Position numbers and translations under genes: made by a program
In this document: positions 8,639 to 18,023 of the stretch, in pieces
Numbering within the stretch: position 1 is the stretch's first letter
Layout of the letters: every line of letters starts with the position of its first letter
The notes under the pieces: generated by a model
Database searches by the model: none
What the model was told of the DNA's origin: nothing
Seen by the model: only the letters and a program-made list of their open reading frames with translations
Assembly: GCF_016907715.1 (NCBI RefSeq)
Contig: NZ_JAFBCM010000001.1
Coordinates: 2,728,001-2,792,000, forward strand
DNA length: 64,000 bases
Direction: 5' to 3'
Source: Tenggerimyces flavus
GTDB lineage: Bacteria; Actinomycetota; Actinomycetes; Propionibacteriales; Actinopolymorphaceae

Positions 8639-8992
8639 ATGATCGTCGGGCTGGGCATCGACGTCGTGGATGTCGAACGGTTCGGCGTGACGCTCGAGCG
8701 CACGCCGGGCCTGCGTACGCGCCTGTTCACCGAGGCCGAACGTGGCCGCTCGGTCGCGTCGCTCGCCGCGCGGTTCGCGGCGAAGGAGGCCCTGGCCAAG
8801 GCGCTCGGCGCCCCGGTCGGCCTGCAATGGCAGGACGCCGAGGTGGTGACCGACGCCGACGGCCGACCCTGGCTGGAGGTCCGCGGCACGGTCGCCGAGC
8901 AGGCCGAGAAGCTTGGCGTGACGAGCATGCACCTCTCGCTGTCGCACGATGCCGGAATCGCTTCTGCCGTTGTCGTTCTGGAGAAGGCGTGA
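8639..8992 (+). CDS. acpS: Holo-[acyl-carrier-protein] synthase AcpS
   Basis: 117 aa, normal for group I phosphopantetheinyl transferases. It moves 4'-phosphopantetheine from CoA to a Ser of ACP. The Mg-binding motif [10 protein letters not shown] is at residues 6-15, and the second signature [12 protein letters not shown] at about 45-56. The ATG at 8639 follows GAGGATGGTCCG. The stop overlaps the GTG of nnrD by 4 bp (GTGA), giving the acpS-nnrD pair found in many actinobacteria ahead of alr. Confidence 0.95.
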   Translation: MIVGLGIDVVDVERFGVTLERTPGLRTRLFTEAERGRSVASLAARFAAKEALAKALGAPVGLQWQDAEVVTDADGRPWLEVRGTVAEQAEKLGVTSMHLSLSHDAGIASAVVVLEKA

Positions 8993-10383
8993 GACGAGCA
9001 CACACCGTCGAGCAGGTCCGTGCGGCCGAGGCCGCGTTGATGGCGACGCTGCCGCCGGGCACGTTGATGCACCGTGCCGCCGCTGGTCTCGCCGCTGCCT
9101 GCATGGACTTCCTCGGTAGGGCGTACGGTGCCCGCGTCGTCGTCCTCGCCGGCTCGGGCGACAACGGCGGCGACGCTCTGTACGCCGGCGCGCGGCTCGC
9201 TCGCCGCGGCGCGCGCGTCGAGGCCGTGCTGCTCAACCCCGAGAAGGCGCATCAGGGCGGGCTCGCCGATTTGCTCGCCGCCGGCGGCGAGGTCGTCGAC
9301 CGGGTCCGGGACGCGGACCTCGTACTCGACGGCGTCGTCGGCATCGGTGGCCGGCCGGGCCTCAGGCCCGAGGCCGAGCGGGCGCTGGACGTTGTCGAGG
9401 CGGCCGGAATCCCCCTCGTGGCCGTCGACGTCCCCAGCGGTGTCGACGTCGATACCGGCGAGACGCCGGAACGGCACGTCAAGGCGGAGTTGACGGTCAC
9501 GTTCGGCACCCACAAGATCGCCCACTTCGTCGACCCAGCAAGGGAATCGGCCGGCAGCGTCGAGCTCGTCGACATCGGTCTCGATCCGTACCTGCCCGAG
9601 CCCGCGCTCGAGGTCCTGCAACCCAGCGATGTCAAGGCGCTCTTGCCTACGCCGGGGCACGAGGCGCAGAAGTACAGCCGCGGCGTCGTCGGCGTCCTCG
9701 CCGGCTCGCAGCAGTACACCGGCGCCGCCGTTCTCGCCGTGGGCGGCGCGTTGGGTGGCCCGGTCGGCATGGTGCGCTACGTCGGGCCGGACGAGCCGGC
9801 GGCGTTCGTACGGCAGCGCTATCCCGAGGTGGTCGGAGCCGGCCGCGTCCAGGCGTGGGCGATCGGGTCGGGTCTCGGCGACGACGAGTCGCAGGCCGAG
9901 GAGGTACGAAACGCCTTGCGGAGTGGGCTTCCCGCGATCGTCGACGCGGACGGCCTGCGCTACCTGCCGGAGAGTTGTGACAGTCCCGTCCTCCTCACAC
10001 CGCACGCGGGGGAGCTGGCGCGGATGCTCGGAGTCGACCGCGAGGACGTCGAGAAGCGCCGGCTGCACCATGCGCGCGAGGCCGCGAAGCGATGGAACGC
10101 GACCGTTCTGCTCAAGGGTTCGGCAACGGTCATCGCCGGACCCGACGGTCGCATCCGGGTGAACACGGCGAGCACGTCGTGGCTCGCGACCGCGGGGTCC
10201 GGCGATGTCCTGTCGGGCTTGTGTGGCTCGTTGCTGGCATCGGGGCTGTCACCGTTCGATGCCGGCAGCGTGGGCGCCTACCTGCACGGCACCGCTGGCC
10301 AGTTGGCCGCGGATGGCGGCCCGGTGACCGCTCAGGCGGTCGCCCACGCTTTGCCCGACGCGATCAGACGCGTCCTCAGCTAA
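8989..10383 (+). CDS. nnrD: Bifunctional NAD(P)HX epimerase/dehydratase NnrD
   Basis: 464-aa fusion that repairs hydrated NAD(P)H. The N-terminal YjeF-N epimerase domain (about 1-205) has the nucleotide loop [16 protein letters not shown] and the catalytic-site segment [11 protein letters not shown]. The C-terminal ribokinase-like dehydratase domain (about 215-460) has [23 protein letters not shown] and the ATP-site motif [10 protein letters not shown]. The GTG start ([14 protein letters not shown]) overlaps the acpS stop; the frame is open further upstream but that is antisense-like Arg-rich sequence. It is co-transcribed with acpS. Confidence 0.95.
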   Translation: MRRAHTVEQVRAAEAALMATLPPGTLMHRAAAGLAAACMDFLGRAYGARVVVLAGSGDNGGDALYAGARLARRGARVEAVLLNPEKAHQGGLADLLAAGGEVVDRVRDADLVLDGVVGIGGRPGLRPEAERALDVVEAAGIPLVAVDVPSGVDVDTGETPERHVKAELTVTFGTHKIAHFVDPARESAGSVELVDIGLDPYLPEPALEVLQPSDVKALLPTPGHEAQKYSRGVVGVLAGSQQYTGAAVLAVGGALGGPVGMVRYVGPDEPAAFVRQRYPEVVGAGRVQAWAIGSGLGDDESQAEEVRNALRSGLPAIVDADGLRYLPESCDSPVLLTPHAGELARMLGVDREDVEKRRLHHAREAAKRWNATVLLKGSATVIAGPDGRIRVNTASTSWLATAGSGDVLSGLCGSLLASGLSPFDAGSVGAYLHGTAGQLAADGGPVTAQAVAHALPDAIRRVLS

Positions 10384-10388
10384 CGGGA

Positions 10389-10530
10389 CTAGTCCGTGAC
10401 CGAGTGACCGCGCATCGGCCGGTACTTCGAGCTCTTCTCCATGTGTACGGCACCGGGCCGCCGTTGCGCGCGGTGAGCCAGGTGTTCGCGCGTTCGATGA
10501 TCTGCGCCCGCGCGAGCGTGGTGCTTTCCC
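10389..10530 (-). pseudogene. Possible remnant of an NlpC/P60-like or related hypothetical gene
   Basis: In two frames of the minus strand a short protein-like stretch can be pieced together: RAQIIERANTWLTARNGGPV in one frame, then MEKSSKYRPMRGHSVTD and an in-frame stop in the next. It resembles the N-terminal part of actinobacterial proteins that continue into a Cys-Ser-Gly catalytic motif, which is absent here. If real it is frameshifted and cut short. The evidence is weak, and no other gene fits in this gap. Confidence 0.25.
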
Positions 10531-10549
10531 GACGTCAACGGGGTTGAAC

Positions 10550-11608
10550 CTAGTTTGATGATGTGCGCCGGAAAGAAATGGGTTGGGCGCTTGGATACCG
10601 GTCCAGATAGGCGGGGATCTCGGCCGCGGGCGTACGTACGGAGGTCGCGGCCAGAACGGCGTGCAGGAACGCCAGCGTGACGACGTCGGCCGAGGCTGCC
10701 TGGATCGCGAAGATGCCACCCAGCCTGCGGTCCTCGGGCCACCACTCAGGCGCGGCTTCGGCGGGATCCGCGGTACCGGTCGCGAGGCCGAACACGGCGT
10801 CGCCGTCGGCAAGCGTGTGAACGGGACGGACGGCACGCGCGAGGCCGTCGTGGCCCGTCATCGCCATCCGCCGCGCCTCGGGCCTGGTCAGCTTCGCGTC
10901 GGTGGCGACGACCGCGAGCGTGGTGTTGAGATCCCGGCCAGACGGTGGCTCCTGTGGCAGTGGATGCTCGCTCGGGATGCCGGGGCGGAGGGCGTCGTCG
11001 GGGACGTACGGCGCGGCGAGCAGCTCGCCGGTCCGTTCGTTGACGGGGGAGCCGGCCGCGTTCGCCGCGACGATCGCGCCGACGGTGACGCCGCCGAGCC
11101 GGATGCTCGCGGTGCCGATGCCGCCCTTGAGCGTGCCGTTCGCCAGCTGCGTTCCGGTGCCCGCTCCGACCACGCCGACGTCGACGGTGGTGCTGAGCGC
11201 GGAGACCGCCTCGTACCCCATCGCCGCGTCCGGCCGGGCCTTGACCTCGCCGCCGCGACCCACATCGAACACCACCGCGCCCGGCACGATCGGCACCACG
11301 ACGGTCCCGCGGAGCGACAGGCCACGCCCCTGTTCCTCGCACCAGCGCTGGACGCCGCCGACCGACGCGAGCCCGTACGCGCTGCCGCCGGTCAGCACGA
11401 CGGCGTGCACCAGATCGGAGATCGTGCCCGGAGCCAGGATGTCGGTGTCCTGCGTACCCGGCCCACCGCCACGTACGTCGACCGCGCCGACCGTCCCGTC
11501 CGGCGGGACGACCACCGTGACCCCGCTCAGCCAACCGTCCCCGATGCGTTGGGCCTGCCCGACCTGGATCCCTGGAACGTCGGTGATCGACCCGTACGGA
11601 TTCCCCAC
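10550..11608 (-). CDS. P1 family (DmpA/NylC-type) peptidase
   Basis: 352 aa, an Ntn-like self-processing hydrolase. The start region GSITDVPGIQVGQAQRIGDG is typical of the family. The Gly-rich TGGSAYGLASVGGVQRW contains the conserved active-site Tyr region, and LNTTLAVVATDAKLT has an Asn-Thr pair where the chain self-cleaves to expose the nucleophilic Thr. Members include aminopeptidases and nylon-oligomer hydrolases; the substrate is not predictable. The GTG at 11608 (VGNPYGS) is chosen; the longer frame would run into the alr promoter. It is divergent from alr by 53 bp. Confidence 0.88.
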   Translation of the reverse strand: MGNPYGSITDVPGIQVGQAQRIGDGWLSGVTVVVPPDGTVGAVDVRGGGPGTQDTDILAPGTISDLVHAVVLTGGSAYGLASVGGVQRWCEEQGRGLSLRGTVVVPIVPGAVVFDVGRGGEVKARPDAAMGYEAVSALSTTVDVGVVGAGTGTQLANGTLKGGIGTASIRLGGVTVGAIVAANAAGSPVNERTGELLAAPYVPDDALRPGIPSEHPLPQEPPSGRDLNTTLAVVATDAKLTRPEARRMAMTGHDGLARAVRPVHTLADGDAVFGLATGTADPAEAAPEWWPEDRRLGGIFAIQAASADVVTLAFLHAVLAATSVRTPAAEIPAYLDRYPSAQPISFRRTSSN

Positions 11609-11661
11609 CCGGCCGAGTCTAGGACTGGTTCTTCGCGGCACTCTGGGACACTGAAGGTCGC

Positions 11662-12807
11662 ATGGACGCACCACTTCGCGCTGAGGCGTATGTCGACCTC
11701 GCGGCGATTCGAGCCAACGTCGCCGCGTTGCGGGGCTATGCCCGCGATGCGGACGTGATGGTCGTGGTCAAGGCCGACGGGTACGGGCACGGCATCGCGG
11801 CCACCGCTCGGGCCGCTGTCGCAGGCGGCGCGACCTGGCTCGGGACCGCAGTGCTCGAGGAAGCGCTCGCCGTCCGCGCGGCCGGCGTCACCGCGCCGAT
11901 CCTCAGCTGGCTCGCCACTCCCGGCGAACCGTACGAGGACGCGCTCGCCGCCGACATCGACCTCGCTGCCTATGCACCCTGGCAGCTCGCCGACATCGCC
12001 GCCGCGGCCGCCGCGCGCGGCACGACCGCCCGCGTCCACCTCAAGGTCGACAGCGGTCTCGGCCGCGGCGGCGCCCAGCCGCACGACTGGGCCGCCCTCC
12101 TCGACGCCGCCGCGCGGGCTCAGGCCGACGGCACCGTCCACATCGTGGGCGTCTGGTCTCACCTCGCCTGCGCCGACGAGCCTGGCCACCCCTCGATAGA
12201 GCTGCAGCGGAAAGCTTTCGAGCAAGCTTTGTCGGAAGCTGAACGGAAAGCTGTCCGGCCAGAGATCCGGCACCTCGCGAACTCAGCGGCCACCGTCTCC
12301 GCTCCGCGGACGCACTACGACCTCGTCCGCGCCGGCATCGCGACGTACGGCCTCTCACCGATCCCCGACCATCAGACCTCCGAGCAGCTCGGGCTCACAC
12401 CCGCGATGACGCTTCGCGCGAGGTTCGCGCTGGTCAAGCGCGTCCCCAAGGGCCACGGCGTCTCGTACGGCCACCGCTACGTCACGCCGGACGCCACCAC
12501 GCTCGGGCTCGTGCCGCTCGGCTACGGCGACGGCGTCCCGCGCGCCGCGAGCAACGTCGGTCCGGTCTGGGCGGCCGGCGCGGTCCGCAGGATCGCCGGC
12601 ACCGTCTGCATGGACCAGTTCGTGGTCGATCTGGGTGACGCCACCGCGAAGGAAGGCGACGACGTCGTGCTGTTCGGCCCCGGCACCAGCGGCGAACCCA
12701 CCGCGCAGGACTGGGCCGAGGCGACTGGCACGATTTCGTACGAGATCGTGACCCGCCTCGGCACCCGCGTGCCGCGTACCTACGGTGGGCTGGAGGGAAT
12801 CGCGTGA
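11662..12807 (+). CDS. alr: Alanine racemase
   Basis: 381-aa PLP enzyme that makes D-Ala for peptidoglycan. The PLP lysine is K37 in VVVKADGYGHG; the catalytic Tyr lies in GVSYGHRYVT, and the dimer-contributed segment TVCMDQFVVDLG is present. Length is standard. The start ATG (MDAPLRAEAYVDLAAIRANV) matches the family N-terminus. Its stop overlaps the GTG of the next hydrolase gene by 4 bp (GTGA), and the chain alr-hydrolase-tsaE is translationally linked. Confidence 0.96.
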   Translation: MDAPLRAEAYVDLAAIRANVAALRGYARDADVMVVVKADGYGHGIAATARAAVAGGATWLGTAVLEEALAVRAAGVTAPILSWLATPGEPYEDALAADIDLAAYAPWQLADIAAAAAARGTTARVHLKVDSGLGRGGAQPHDWAALLDAAARAQADGTVHIVGVWSHLACADEPGHPSIELQRKAFEQALSEAERKAVRPEIRHLANSAATVSAPRTHYDLVRAGIATYGLSPIPDHQTSEQLGLTPAMTLRARFALVKRVPKGHGVSYGHRYVTPDATTLGLVPLGYGDGVPRAASNVGPVWAAGAVRRIAGTVCMDQFVVDLGDATAKEGDDVVLFGPGTSGEPTAQDWAEATGTISYEIVTRLGTRVPRTYGGLEGIA

Positions 12808-13934
12808 GTGAAGGCGACAAGACCGGCGTCGGCGTACTCGGCCGACGGACCGGCCTGGTGGGAGCGGCCGCCGGCGTGCTGACCGCCGGTGCGGCGATCG
12901 GCCTCGCGGTCGAACGGTTCGCCGTCGGCCGGCGGCGGATGCCGGACCCCGAGCTGGACGGCGAGCCGTTCGGCTCCCGCCGCGGCACGCCACTCGTCGT
13001 CAAGACCGACGACGGCCTGGAGCTGTACGCCGAGGTCGACGAGCTCGATTCCGACGTCATCCCCAAGCAGCGCCGCAAGAAGCCGCCGGTCACCGTGGTG
13101 TTCAGCCATGGGTACGCGCTGAACCTGGACTGCTGGCACTTCCAGCGCAAGGAGCTGGCCGGCGAGTACCGGATGGCGTTCTACGACCAGCGCTCGCACG
13201 GTCGGTCCGGGCGGTCGCCGTCGGAGCAGACGAACATCCCCCAGCTCGGCCGGGACCTCGCCGCGGTGCTGCAGGAGGTCGCGCCGGAGGGCCCGATCGT
13301 GCTCGTCGGCCACTCGATGGGCGGCATGACGATCCTCGCGCTCGCCGACCAGCAGCCCGAGCTGTTCGCCGAACGCGTCGTCGGCGTCTGCCTGCTCGCC
13401 ACCAGCGCGGGCGGCCTCGACAAGGTGACGCTCGGCGTTCCCGGACCGGTCGGTCGGCTGGTCCACCGCGTCGCGCCCGCGTTCGTCGCCGCACTTTCGC
13501 GCGCCCCCGACCTGGTCGAGCACGGACGCAAGGCCGGCAGCGACGTCGGCTACCTGCTCACCAAGCACTACTCGTTCGGCTCGAAGGTCCCACCCGCGCG
13601 GGTGGAGTTCGTGGCCGAGATGCTCGCGGGGACGCCGATCGACGTGGTCGCCGACTTCTTCCCCGGCTTCGCCGAGCACGACAAGTACCACGCGCTCGCG
13701 ACGTTGGACGGCATCGAGGCGCTGATCATGTGCGGCCAGGGCGACCTGATCACGCCGGTCGAGCACAGCCGCGAGCTGGCCTGGCGGCTGCCGAACGCGG
13801 AGTACGTCGAGCTCGAGGACTGCGGGCACATGATCCTCATCGAGTACCCCGACGAGGTCAACGCCCACTTGCGGGAGCTCCTCGTGCGGTCGAAAGCCGT
13901 TGCTGGCACGAGCAAACGGAAGAGTCGTCGATGA
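12804..13934 (+). CDS. Alpha/beta hydrolase
   Basis: 376 aa. An N-terminal hydrophobic segment (about residues 17-37, LVGAAAGVLTAGAAIGLAVE) may anchor it in the membrane. The hydrolase fold then shows an oxyanion HGY (VFSHGYALN), nucleophile elbow GHSMGG, and late Asp (CGQGDLITP) and His (EDCGHMILIE) of the triad. It sits in the conserved position between alr and tsaE. The natural substrate is unknown. The GTG start overlaps the alr stop, and the stop overlaps the next ATG. Confidence 0.88.
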   Translation: MSEGDKTGVGVLGRRTGLVGAAAGVLTAGAAIGLAVERFAVGRRRMPDPELDGEPFGSRRGTPLVVKTDDGLELYAEVDELDSDVIPKQRRKKPPVTVVFSHGYALNLDCWHFQRKELAGEYRMAFYDQRSHGRSGRSPSEQTNIPQLGRDLAAVLQEVAPEGPIVLVGHSMGGMTILALADQQPELFAERVVGVCLLATSAGGLDKVTLGVPGPVGRLVHRVAPAFVAALSRAPDLVEHGRKAGSDVGYLLTKHYSFGSKVPPARVEFVAEMLAGTPIDVVADFFPGFAEHDKYHALATLDGIEALIMCGQGDLITPVEHSRELAWRLPNAEYVELEDCGHMILIEYPDEVNAHLRELLVRSKAVAGTSKRKSRR

Positions 13935-14848
13935 TCGATCTGCACGTCGTCGAGGCGACGGCCAAGGACGCGGCCGACGTCGTCGACGTGATCCACGCGG
14001 CGTTCGGAGCCCGTCCGCCGATGAACCCACCGAGCACCGCGCTGCAGGAGACGGTCGCCTCGGTGGAGCAGGCGGTCGAGTCCGGCGGCGGTCTGCTCGC
14101 GACCGTGGACGGTCATGCCGCCGGGACGATGCTGTTCGTGGAGCAGGACGGCTGGCTGCACTTGCGCCGGGTCTCGGTCCATCCGCGGCACCAGCATCGC
14201 GGCGTCGCGACCGCGATGGTCGGCTGCGCCGAGGAGGTCGCGGAGGTGCGCGGCCTGGACGGCGTACGCCTCATCGGGCGAGTCGAACTCCCGACCACGT
14301 TGGCGTTCTGGCGTCGCCGCGGCTACCTCGAAGCCGAACGCAACGAGCCCGACGTGCACTTCGCGAAGCGGCTGCCGGTGGAGCTCGCCGCGCCGACCGC
14401 CGATGACATGCGGGAGCTCGGCGTACGGCTGGCCGGCGTTCTGCGCGCCGGTGATCTCGTCCTGCTCGCCGGCGAGCTCGGCGCCGGCAAGACGACGTTG
14501 ACACAGGGAATCGGCGCCGGCCTCGGCATCCGCGGCGACGTGACGTCCCCGACGTTCGTCATCGCGCGCGTCCATCCGTCGCTCGACTCCGGCCCGGCGC
14601 TCGTCCACGTGGACGCGTACCGCCTGGGCGGCGTCCTCGAGCTCGACGATCTCGACCTCGACGCCTCGCTGGACGAGGCGGTGACCGTCGTCGAATGGGG
14701 CGAAGGGCTCGCCGAGGGGCTCGCCGACGACCGGCTGGAAGTGGTACTGACCAGAACGGTCGGCGCCGATGGCGACGAGCGCTGGGTGCGCATCGTGCCC
14801 GTGGGCAGGCGCTGGCTGGACACTCCGCTCCGAAAGTTTCGGAGCTAG
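13931..14848 (+). CDS. tsaE: GNAT acetyltransferase fused to TsaE (t6A ATPase subunit)
   Basis: 305 aa with two domains. Residues 1-148 form a GNAT fold; the acetyl-CoA loop reads HPRHQHRGVATAM, followed by FWRRRGY. Residues 150-305 are TsaE, the P-loop ATPase of the N6-threonylcarbamoyl-A37 tRNA complex: Walker A GELGAGKTT (181-189), TSPTFVIARVH, VDAYRL and VVEWGEGL with the conserved Trp. TsaE alone is about 150 aa, so the fusion is clear and no internal stop or shift separates the parts. The ATG overlaps the previous stop (ATGA). tsaB and tsaD lie further downstream but are separated from it. Confidence 0.92.
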   Translation: MIDLHVVEATAKDAADVVDVIHAAFGARPPMNPPSTALQETVASVEQAVESGGGLLATVDGHAAGTMLFVEQDGWLHLRRVSVHPRHQHRGVATAMVGCAEEVAEVRGLDGVRLIGRVELPTTLAFWRRRGYLEAERNEPDVHFAKRLPVELAAPTADDMRELGVRLAGVLRAGDLVLLAGELGAGKTTLTQGIGAGLGIRGDVTSPTFVIARVHPSLDSGPALVHVDAYRLGGVLELDDLDLDASLDEAVTVVEWGEGLAEGLADDRLEVVLTRTVGADGDERWVRIVPVGRRWLDTPLRKFRS

Positions 14849-14922
14849 CCTTCCGACTTTGGCCGGCTGCAACACGTCTGCAACGCTGGACACTCTGTCA
14901 AGGCCGATGCCTAGCATGAGCA

Positions 14923-17064
14923 ATGGATACGACCTGCGCGAAGACGAGCAGGCGAGGTTTCCTCTACGGTTCCGCGGTTGCCGCCGGATCCGTCGTCCTT
15001 GCCGCCTGTTCCGGAAGTTCCAATGCTCCTCAAGGCTCCGGTAACGGTGGCCAGTCCAGCGGTACGCCCGCCTCGAAGGCCAAGGGCTCGGAGACCGAGC
15101 CGATTGCACCCCCCTCGTCGTTCTCCGAGTCTCCGCTTCTCGCCGAGCAGGTCAAGGCCGGCAAACTCCCCGCGGTCGAGGAACGGCTGCCGGAGAAGCC
15201 GTACGTCGTTCCGCACAAGTGGATCGAGAAGGGCAAGTACGGCGGCAGTATCCGGCTGATGATCCCGAGCACCAGCGACGGCGACGTCCGGCAGATGAAG
15301 CAGTACATGTACGGCCACTCGTTGCTGCGTTTCGTCAACGACAGCTTGGACATCGTTCCCGGACTCGTCGAGAGCTGGGAGTCCAACGAGGAGCAGAGCG
15401 AGTGGACACTGCACTTCCGGAAGGGCCTGAAGTGGTCGGACGGGAAGCCGTGGACGACCGCGGACATCATGTTCTGGTGGAACGACATGGTGCTCAACGA
15501 GGAGCACACCGAAATCCCGCCGGACGAGTGCAAGGCGGCGAACGGGAAGCCGGCGACGTTGAAGGCGACCGACGAGGTCACCTTGGTGATGACGTTCGAG
15601 ACGCCGGCACCGCTGACGCCGGATCGCCTTGCTGGATACACCAAACGCGGCAACGGCTCGACGTGGATGGAGCCCAAGCACTATCTGCAGCAGTTCCACC
15701 CGACGTACAACAAGAGCGCGTCGAAGGAGTGGGCGAGTCTCGGTGGCGCGTTCGAGACGAAGCGCAACCACGCGAGGAACCCCGACTGCCCGACGATGAC
15801 GGGCTGGCGCGTGACGTCGTACCGCGACAGCCAGCAGGTGGTGTGGGAGCGCAACCCGTTCTACTGGGTCGTGGACCGCGAGGGTCAGCAGCTGCCGTAC
15901 GTCGACAAGCTCACGTACACGGTCGTCGGTGAGCCGCAGGTCGGAAAACTCCAAGCACAGCAGGGGAAACTCGACTACGTTCACGGTCCGTTCGCCGGCT
16001 TCGGGCTCGCCGACATCTCCGGACTCCGCCAGACCGAGAAGCAGAGCAACCTCGTGCTGCGGATGTGGGACACCGGATCGGGCACCGGGTCGATGTTCTT
16101 CTTCAACCAGGACGCGAAGGACCCGAAGCTGCGCGAGCTGATCCGCGAGCCGAAGTTCCGGCAGGCGCTGTCGCACGCGTTCAACCGGCCCGACGTGAAG
16201 AAGTCGATCTACTACACCCTCGGTGATCCGACGACGGGCACGATGGGTGTGAAGACGATCGAGTACGTCGTGAGCGACGAGGGGCGTTCGGTCTACGAGA
16301 GCTGGCGCGACAGCTACGTCAAGTACGACCCGGAGCTGGCGAAGTCGATGCTCGACGAGCTCGGGGTGGTCGACAAGAACGGCGACGGCAAGCGGGAGTT
16401 CGCCGACGGGAGCCCGCTGACGATCTGGATGGACTACCAGTCGAACGCGGCCCCGGACCACATCGCGAAGAACGACCAGCTGAAGCGCGACTGGGAGGCG
16501 ATTGGCCTTACGGTGAAGCTGAATCCGATCCCCGCGGACGGCTGGGACCCGCGCTGGCAGTCGGGTCAGCTCGTGTCGCACTGCTCGTGGGAGGTGTCGA
16601 GCGCGCGCGACCACCTGACCCAGGCGGCGTGGCTCGTTCCGGTGGAGCCCGCGCGCTGGGCGCCGTTGCAGGGGCAGTGGTACAACGTGCGCGGCACGCC
16701 GGCGGAGAAGGAGCAGGCCGACGTCGACCCGTACAAGCGCACCCCGCCCCGGGCGGCGCCGGAGCCGGGCGGGCCGGTGGAGCAGTTGTGGAAGCTGTAC
16801 GACCAGGCGAAGGTCGAGGTCGACGCGACGAAGCGGCACCGTTTCGTGTGGGACATGATCAAGATCCACATCGAGCACGGCCCGTTCTTCATGGGCTCGG
16901 TCGCCAACCCGCCGGCGCTGATCCTGGCACATCGGGACCTGAAGAACGTTCCTGACAAGGAGAATCTCGCTCAGGGCGGCCTCGTCGGTCCGTGGCAGCA
17001 CCCGTCGCCGGCGGTGTACGACCCGGAGGCCTACTTCTGGACGAACCCGGAGCAACACGCGTAG
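14923..17064 (+). CDS. ABC transporter substrate-binding lipoprotein (family 5, peptide type), copy 1
   Basis: 713 aa. The N-terminus carries a twin-arginine motif (SRRGFLYG) followed by a lipobox LAAC near residue 28, then a Ser/Gly-rich linker: a Tat-exported lipoprotein. The rest is SBP_bac_5-like (EQSEWTLHFRKGLKWSDGKP, then FRQALSHAFNRPDVKKS), which normally captures oligopeptides or oligosaccharides. It is longer than classic DppA/OppA. No permease or ATPase gene is adjacent, so it is an orphan receptor. It is inserted between tsaE and tsaB and is closely similar to the gene at 21839. A strong hairpin follows its stop. Confidence 0.9.
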   Translation: MDTTCAKTSRRGFLYGSAVAAGSVVLAACSGSSNAPQGSGNGGQSSGTPASKAKGSETEPIAPPSSFSESPLLAEQVKAGKLPAVEERLPEKPYVVPHKWIEKGKYGGSIRLMIPSTSDGDVRQMKQYMYGHSLLRFVNDSLDIVPGLVESWESNEEQSEWTLHFRKGLKWSDGKPWTTADIMFWWNDMVLNEEHTEIPPDECKAANGKPATLKATDEVTLVMTFETPAPLTPDRLAGYTKRGNGSTWMEPKHYLQQFHPTYNKSASKEWASLGGAFETKRNHARNPDCPTMTGWRVTSYRDSQQVVWERNPFYWVVDREGQQLPYVDKLTYTVVGEPQVGKLQAQQGKLDYVHGPFAGFGLADISGLRQTEKQSNLVLRMWDTGSGTGSMFFFNQDAKDPKLRELIREPKFRQALSHAFNRPDVKKSIYYTLGDPTTGTMGVKTIEYVVSDEGRSVYESWRDSYVKYDPELAKSMLDELGVVDKNGDGKREFADGSPLTIWMDYQSNAAPDHIAKNDQLKRDWEAIGLTVKLNPIPADGWDPRWQSGQLVSHCSWEVSSARDHLTQAAWLVPVEPARWAPLQGQWYNVRGTPAEKEQADVDPYKRTPPRAAPEPGGPVEQLWKLYDQAKVEVDATKRHRFVWDMIKIHIEHGPFFMGSVANPPALILAHRDLKNVPDKENLAQGGLVGPWQHPSPAVYDPEAYFWTNPEQHA

Positions 17065-17084
17065 CGGCTGGCTTCCCGGAGGGA

Positions 17085-17142
17085 TTCGAATGAGGGACGT
17101 CCCTGTAGCGATCTCTTCGATAGAGGGCGTCCCTCATTCGAA
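17085..17142 (+). terminator. Hairpin terminator after SBP copy 1
   Basis: Perfect 15-bp inverted repeat: TTCGAATGAGGGACG at 17085-17099 and its complement at 17128-17142, with a 28-nt loop that also contains partly pairing GGGACGTCCC-like sequence. It lies 20 bp after the SBP stop. No T tract. Confidence 0.7.
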
Positions 17143-17216
17143 ACGTCGGAGCCGGCGGTGGCGCGGCGGTGGCGGCGAGTGGCGAGGGGCGCGCGAGTTT
17201 GGTTGACTCGTGGCCC

Positions 17217-18023
17217 GTGACTAAGATGAGCGCGCCCTCGCTGACGATGTTGTGGGAGTCCGTCGATCCGTCTTCGGCGCTGGCCGAGCGGTTCCGGTTC
17301 GAGTCGCCGGCCGCGGTGTCGTCGTGGCTGGGCGGCGTGCTCGACCGGCACTGGGGCCTCGCGCTCACGTCCTGCGACCGGCTCGTGCTCAGCTCCACCA
17401 ACCTGATGGCGTGGATCACCGTTGGCGAACGTCGCATGATCGCGAAGTGGTCGGTGAACGTGCCGGCCTTCCCACGCCTCGCCGCGATCGCCGACCTCAC
17501 CAGCTGGCTGGACCAGCGCGGCATCCCTGTTTCCGCCCCGCGGCAAGCTCGAGACGGGCGGCTGCAGCTGGAGCTGGACGGGTTCTCGCTCGCGCTGCAG
17601 AACGTGATGCCCGGCGAGCTGCTCGACGTCACCGACGCCGCGCAGGTTCGGGCGGCGGGGGAGATGATGGCCACGCTGCAGCTCGAGCTCGCCGCGTACC
17701 CGCACGTCATCCCCACGGCCGAGCCGCCGCGACCCGGCACGCAGCTGGTGGGGAACGACTTCCGTTCGGCCAACATCCTCTGGGCCGACGGCCGGATCAC
17801 CGCCGTGCTCGACCTGGAGGAGGCCCAGTACAAGCGTCGGGTCGAGGACCTCGCCCAGGCCACTGTCCTGCTGGGGACGCGCTTCCACAACTGGGCGCCG
17901 ACGCCGCCGGACATCCGCGACGCGTTCCTCGCCGCCTACCAGGCGGTCCAGCCGCTCACGTCCGAGGAGCGGGACGAGCTCCAGAGCCTCGTGGCGAAGA
18001 TGATCGCTGGGTGGCCGAGCTAG
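17217..18023 (+). CDS. Phosphotransferase (APH/homoserine-kinase-like) family protein
   Basis: 268 aa, kinase-like fold. The catalytic loop reads GNDFRSANILW, where the usual HGD is replaced by GND but the catalytic Asp and the following Asn are kept. The metal-binding Asp follows in AVLDLEEAQYKR. The N-terminal lobe has ITVGERRMIAKWSV with the ATP-binding Lys. Related proteins phosphorylate aminoglycosides, homoserine or choline; the substrate here is unknown. GTG at 17217 is used; ATG at 17226 is equally possible because neither has a clear ribosome site. It converges on rimI with a 4-bp overlap. Confidence 0.75.
   Translation: MTKMSAPSLTMLWESVDPSSALAERFRFESPAAVSSWLGGVLDRHWGLALTSCDRLVLSSTNLMAWITVGERRMIAKWSVNVPAFPRLAAIADLTSWLDQRGIPVSAPRQARDGRLQLELDGFSLALQNVMPGELLDVTDAAQVRAAGEMMATLQLELAAYPHVIPTAEPPRPGTQLVGNDFRSANILWADGRITAVLDLEEAQYKRRVEDLAQATVLLGTRFHNWAPTPPDIRDAFLAAYQAVQPLTSEERDELQSLVAKMIAGWPS

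Noticed and set aside
14911-17058. 715-codon open frame on the minus strand
   Set aside because: It mirrors the SBP gene at 14923. The translation is Arg/Leu/His-rich with no recognisable domain, which is typical of high-GC antisense frames.
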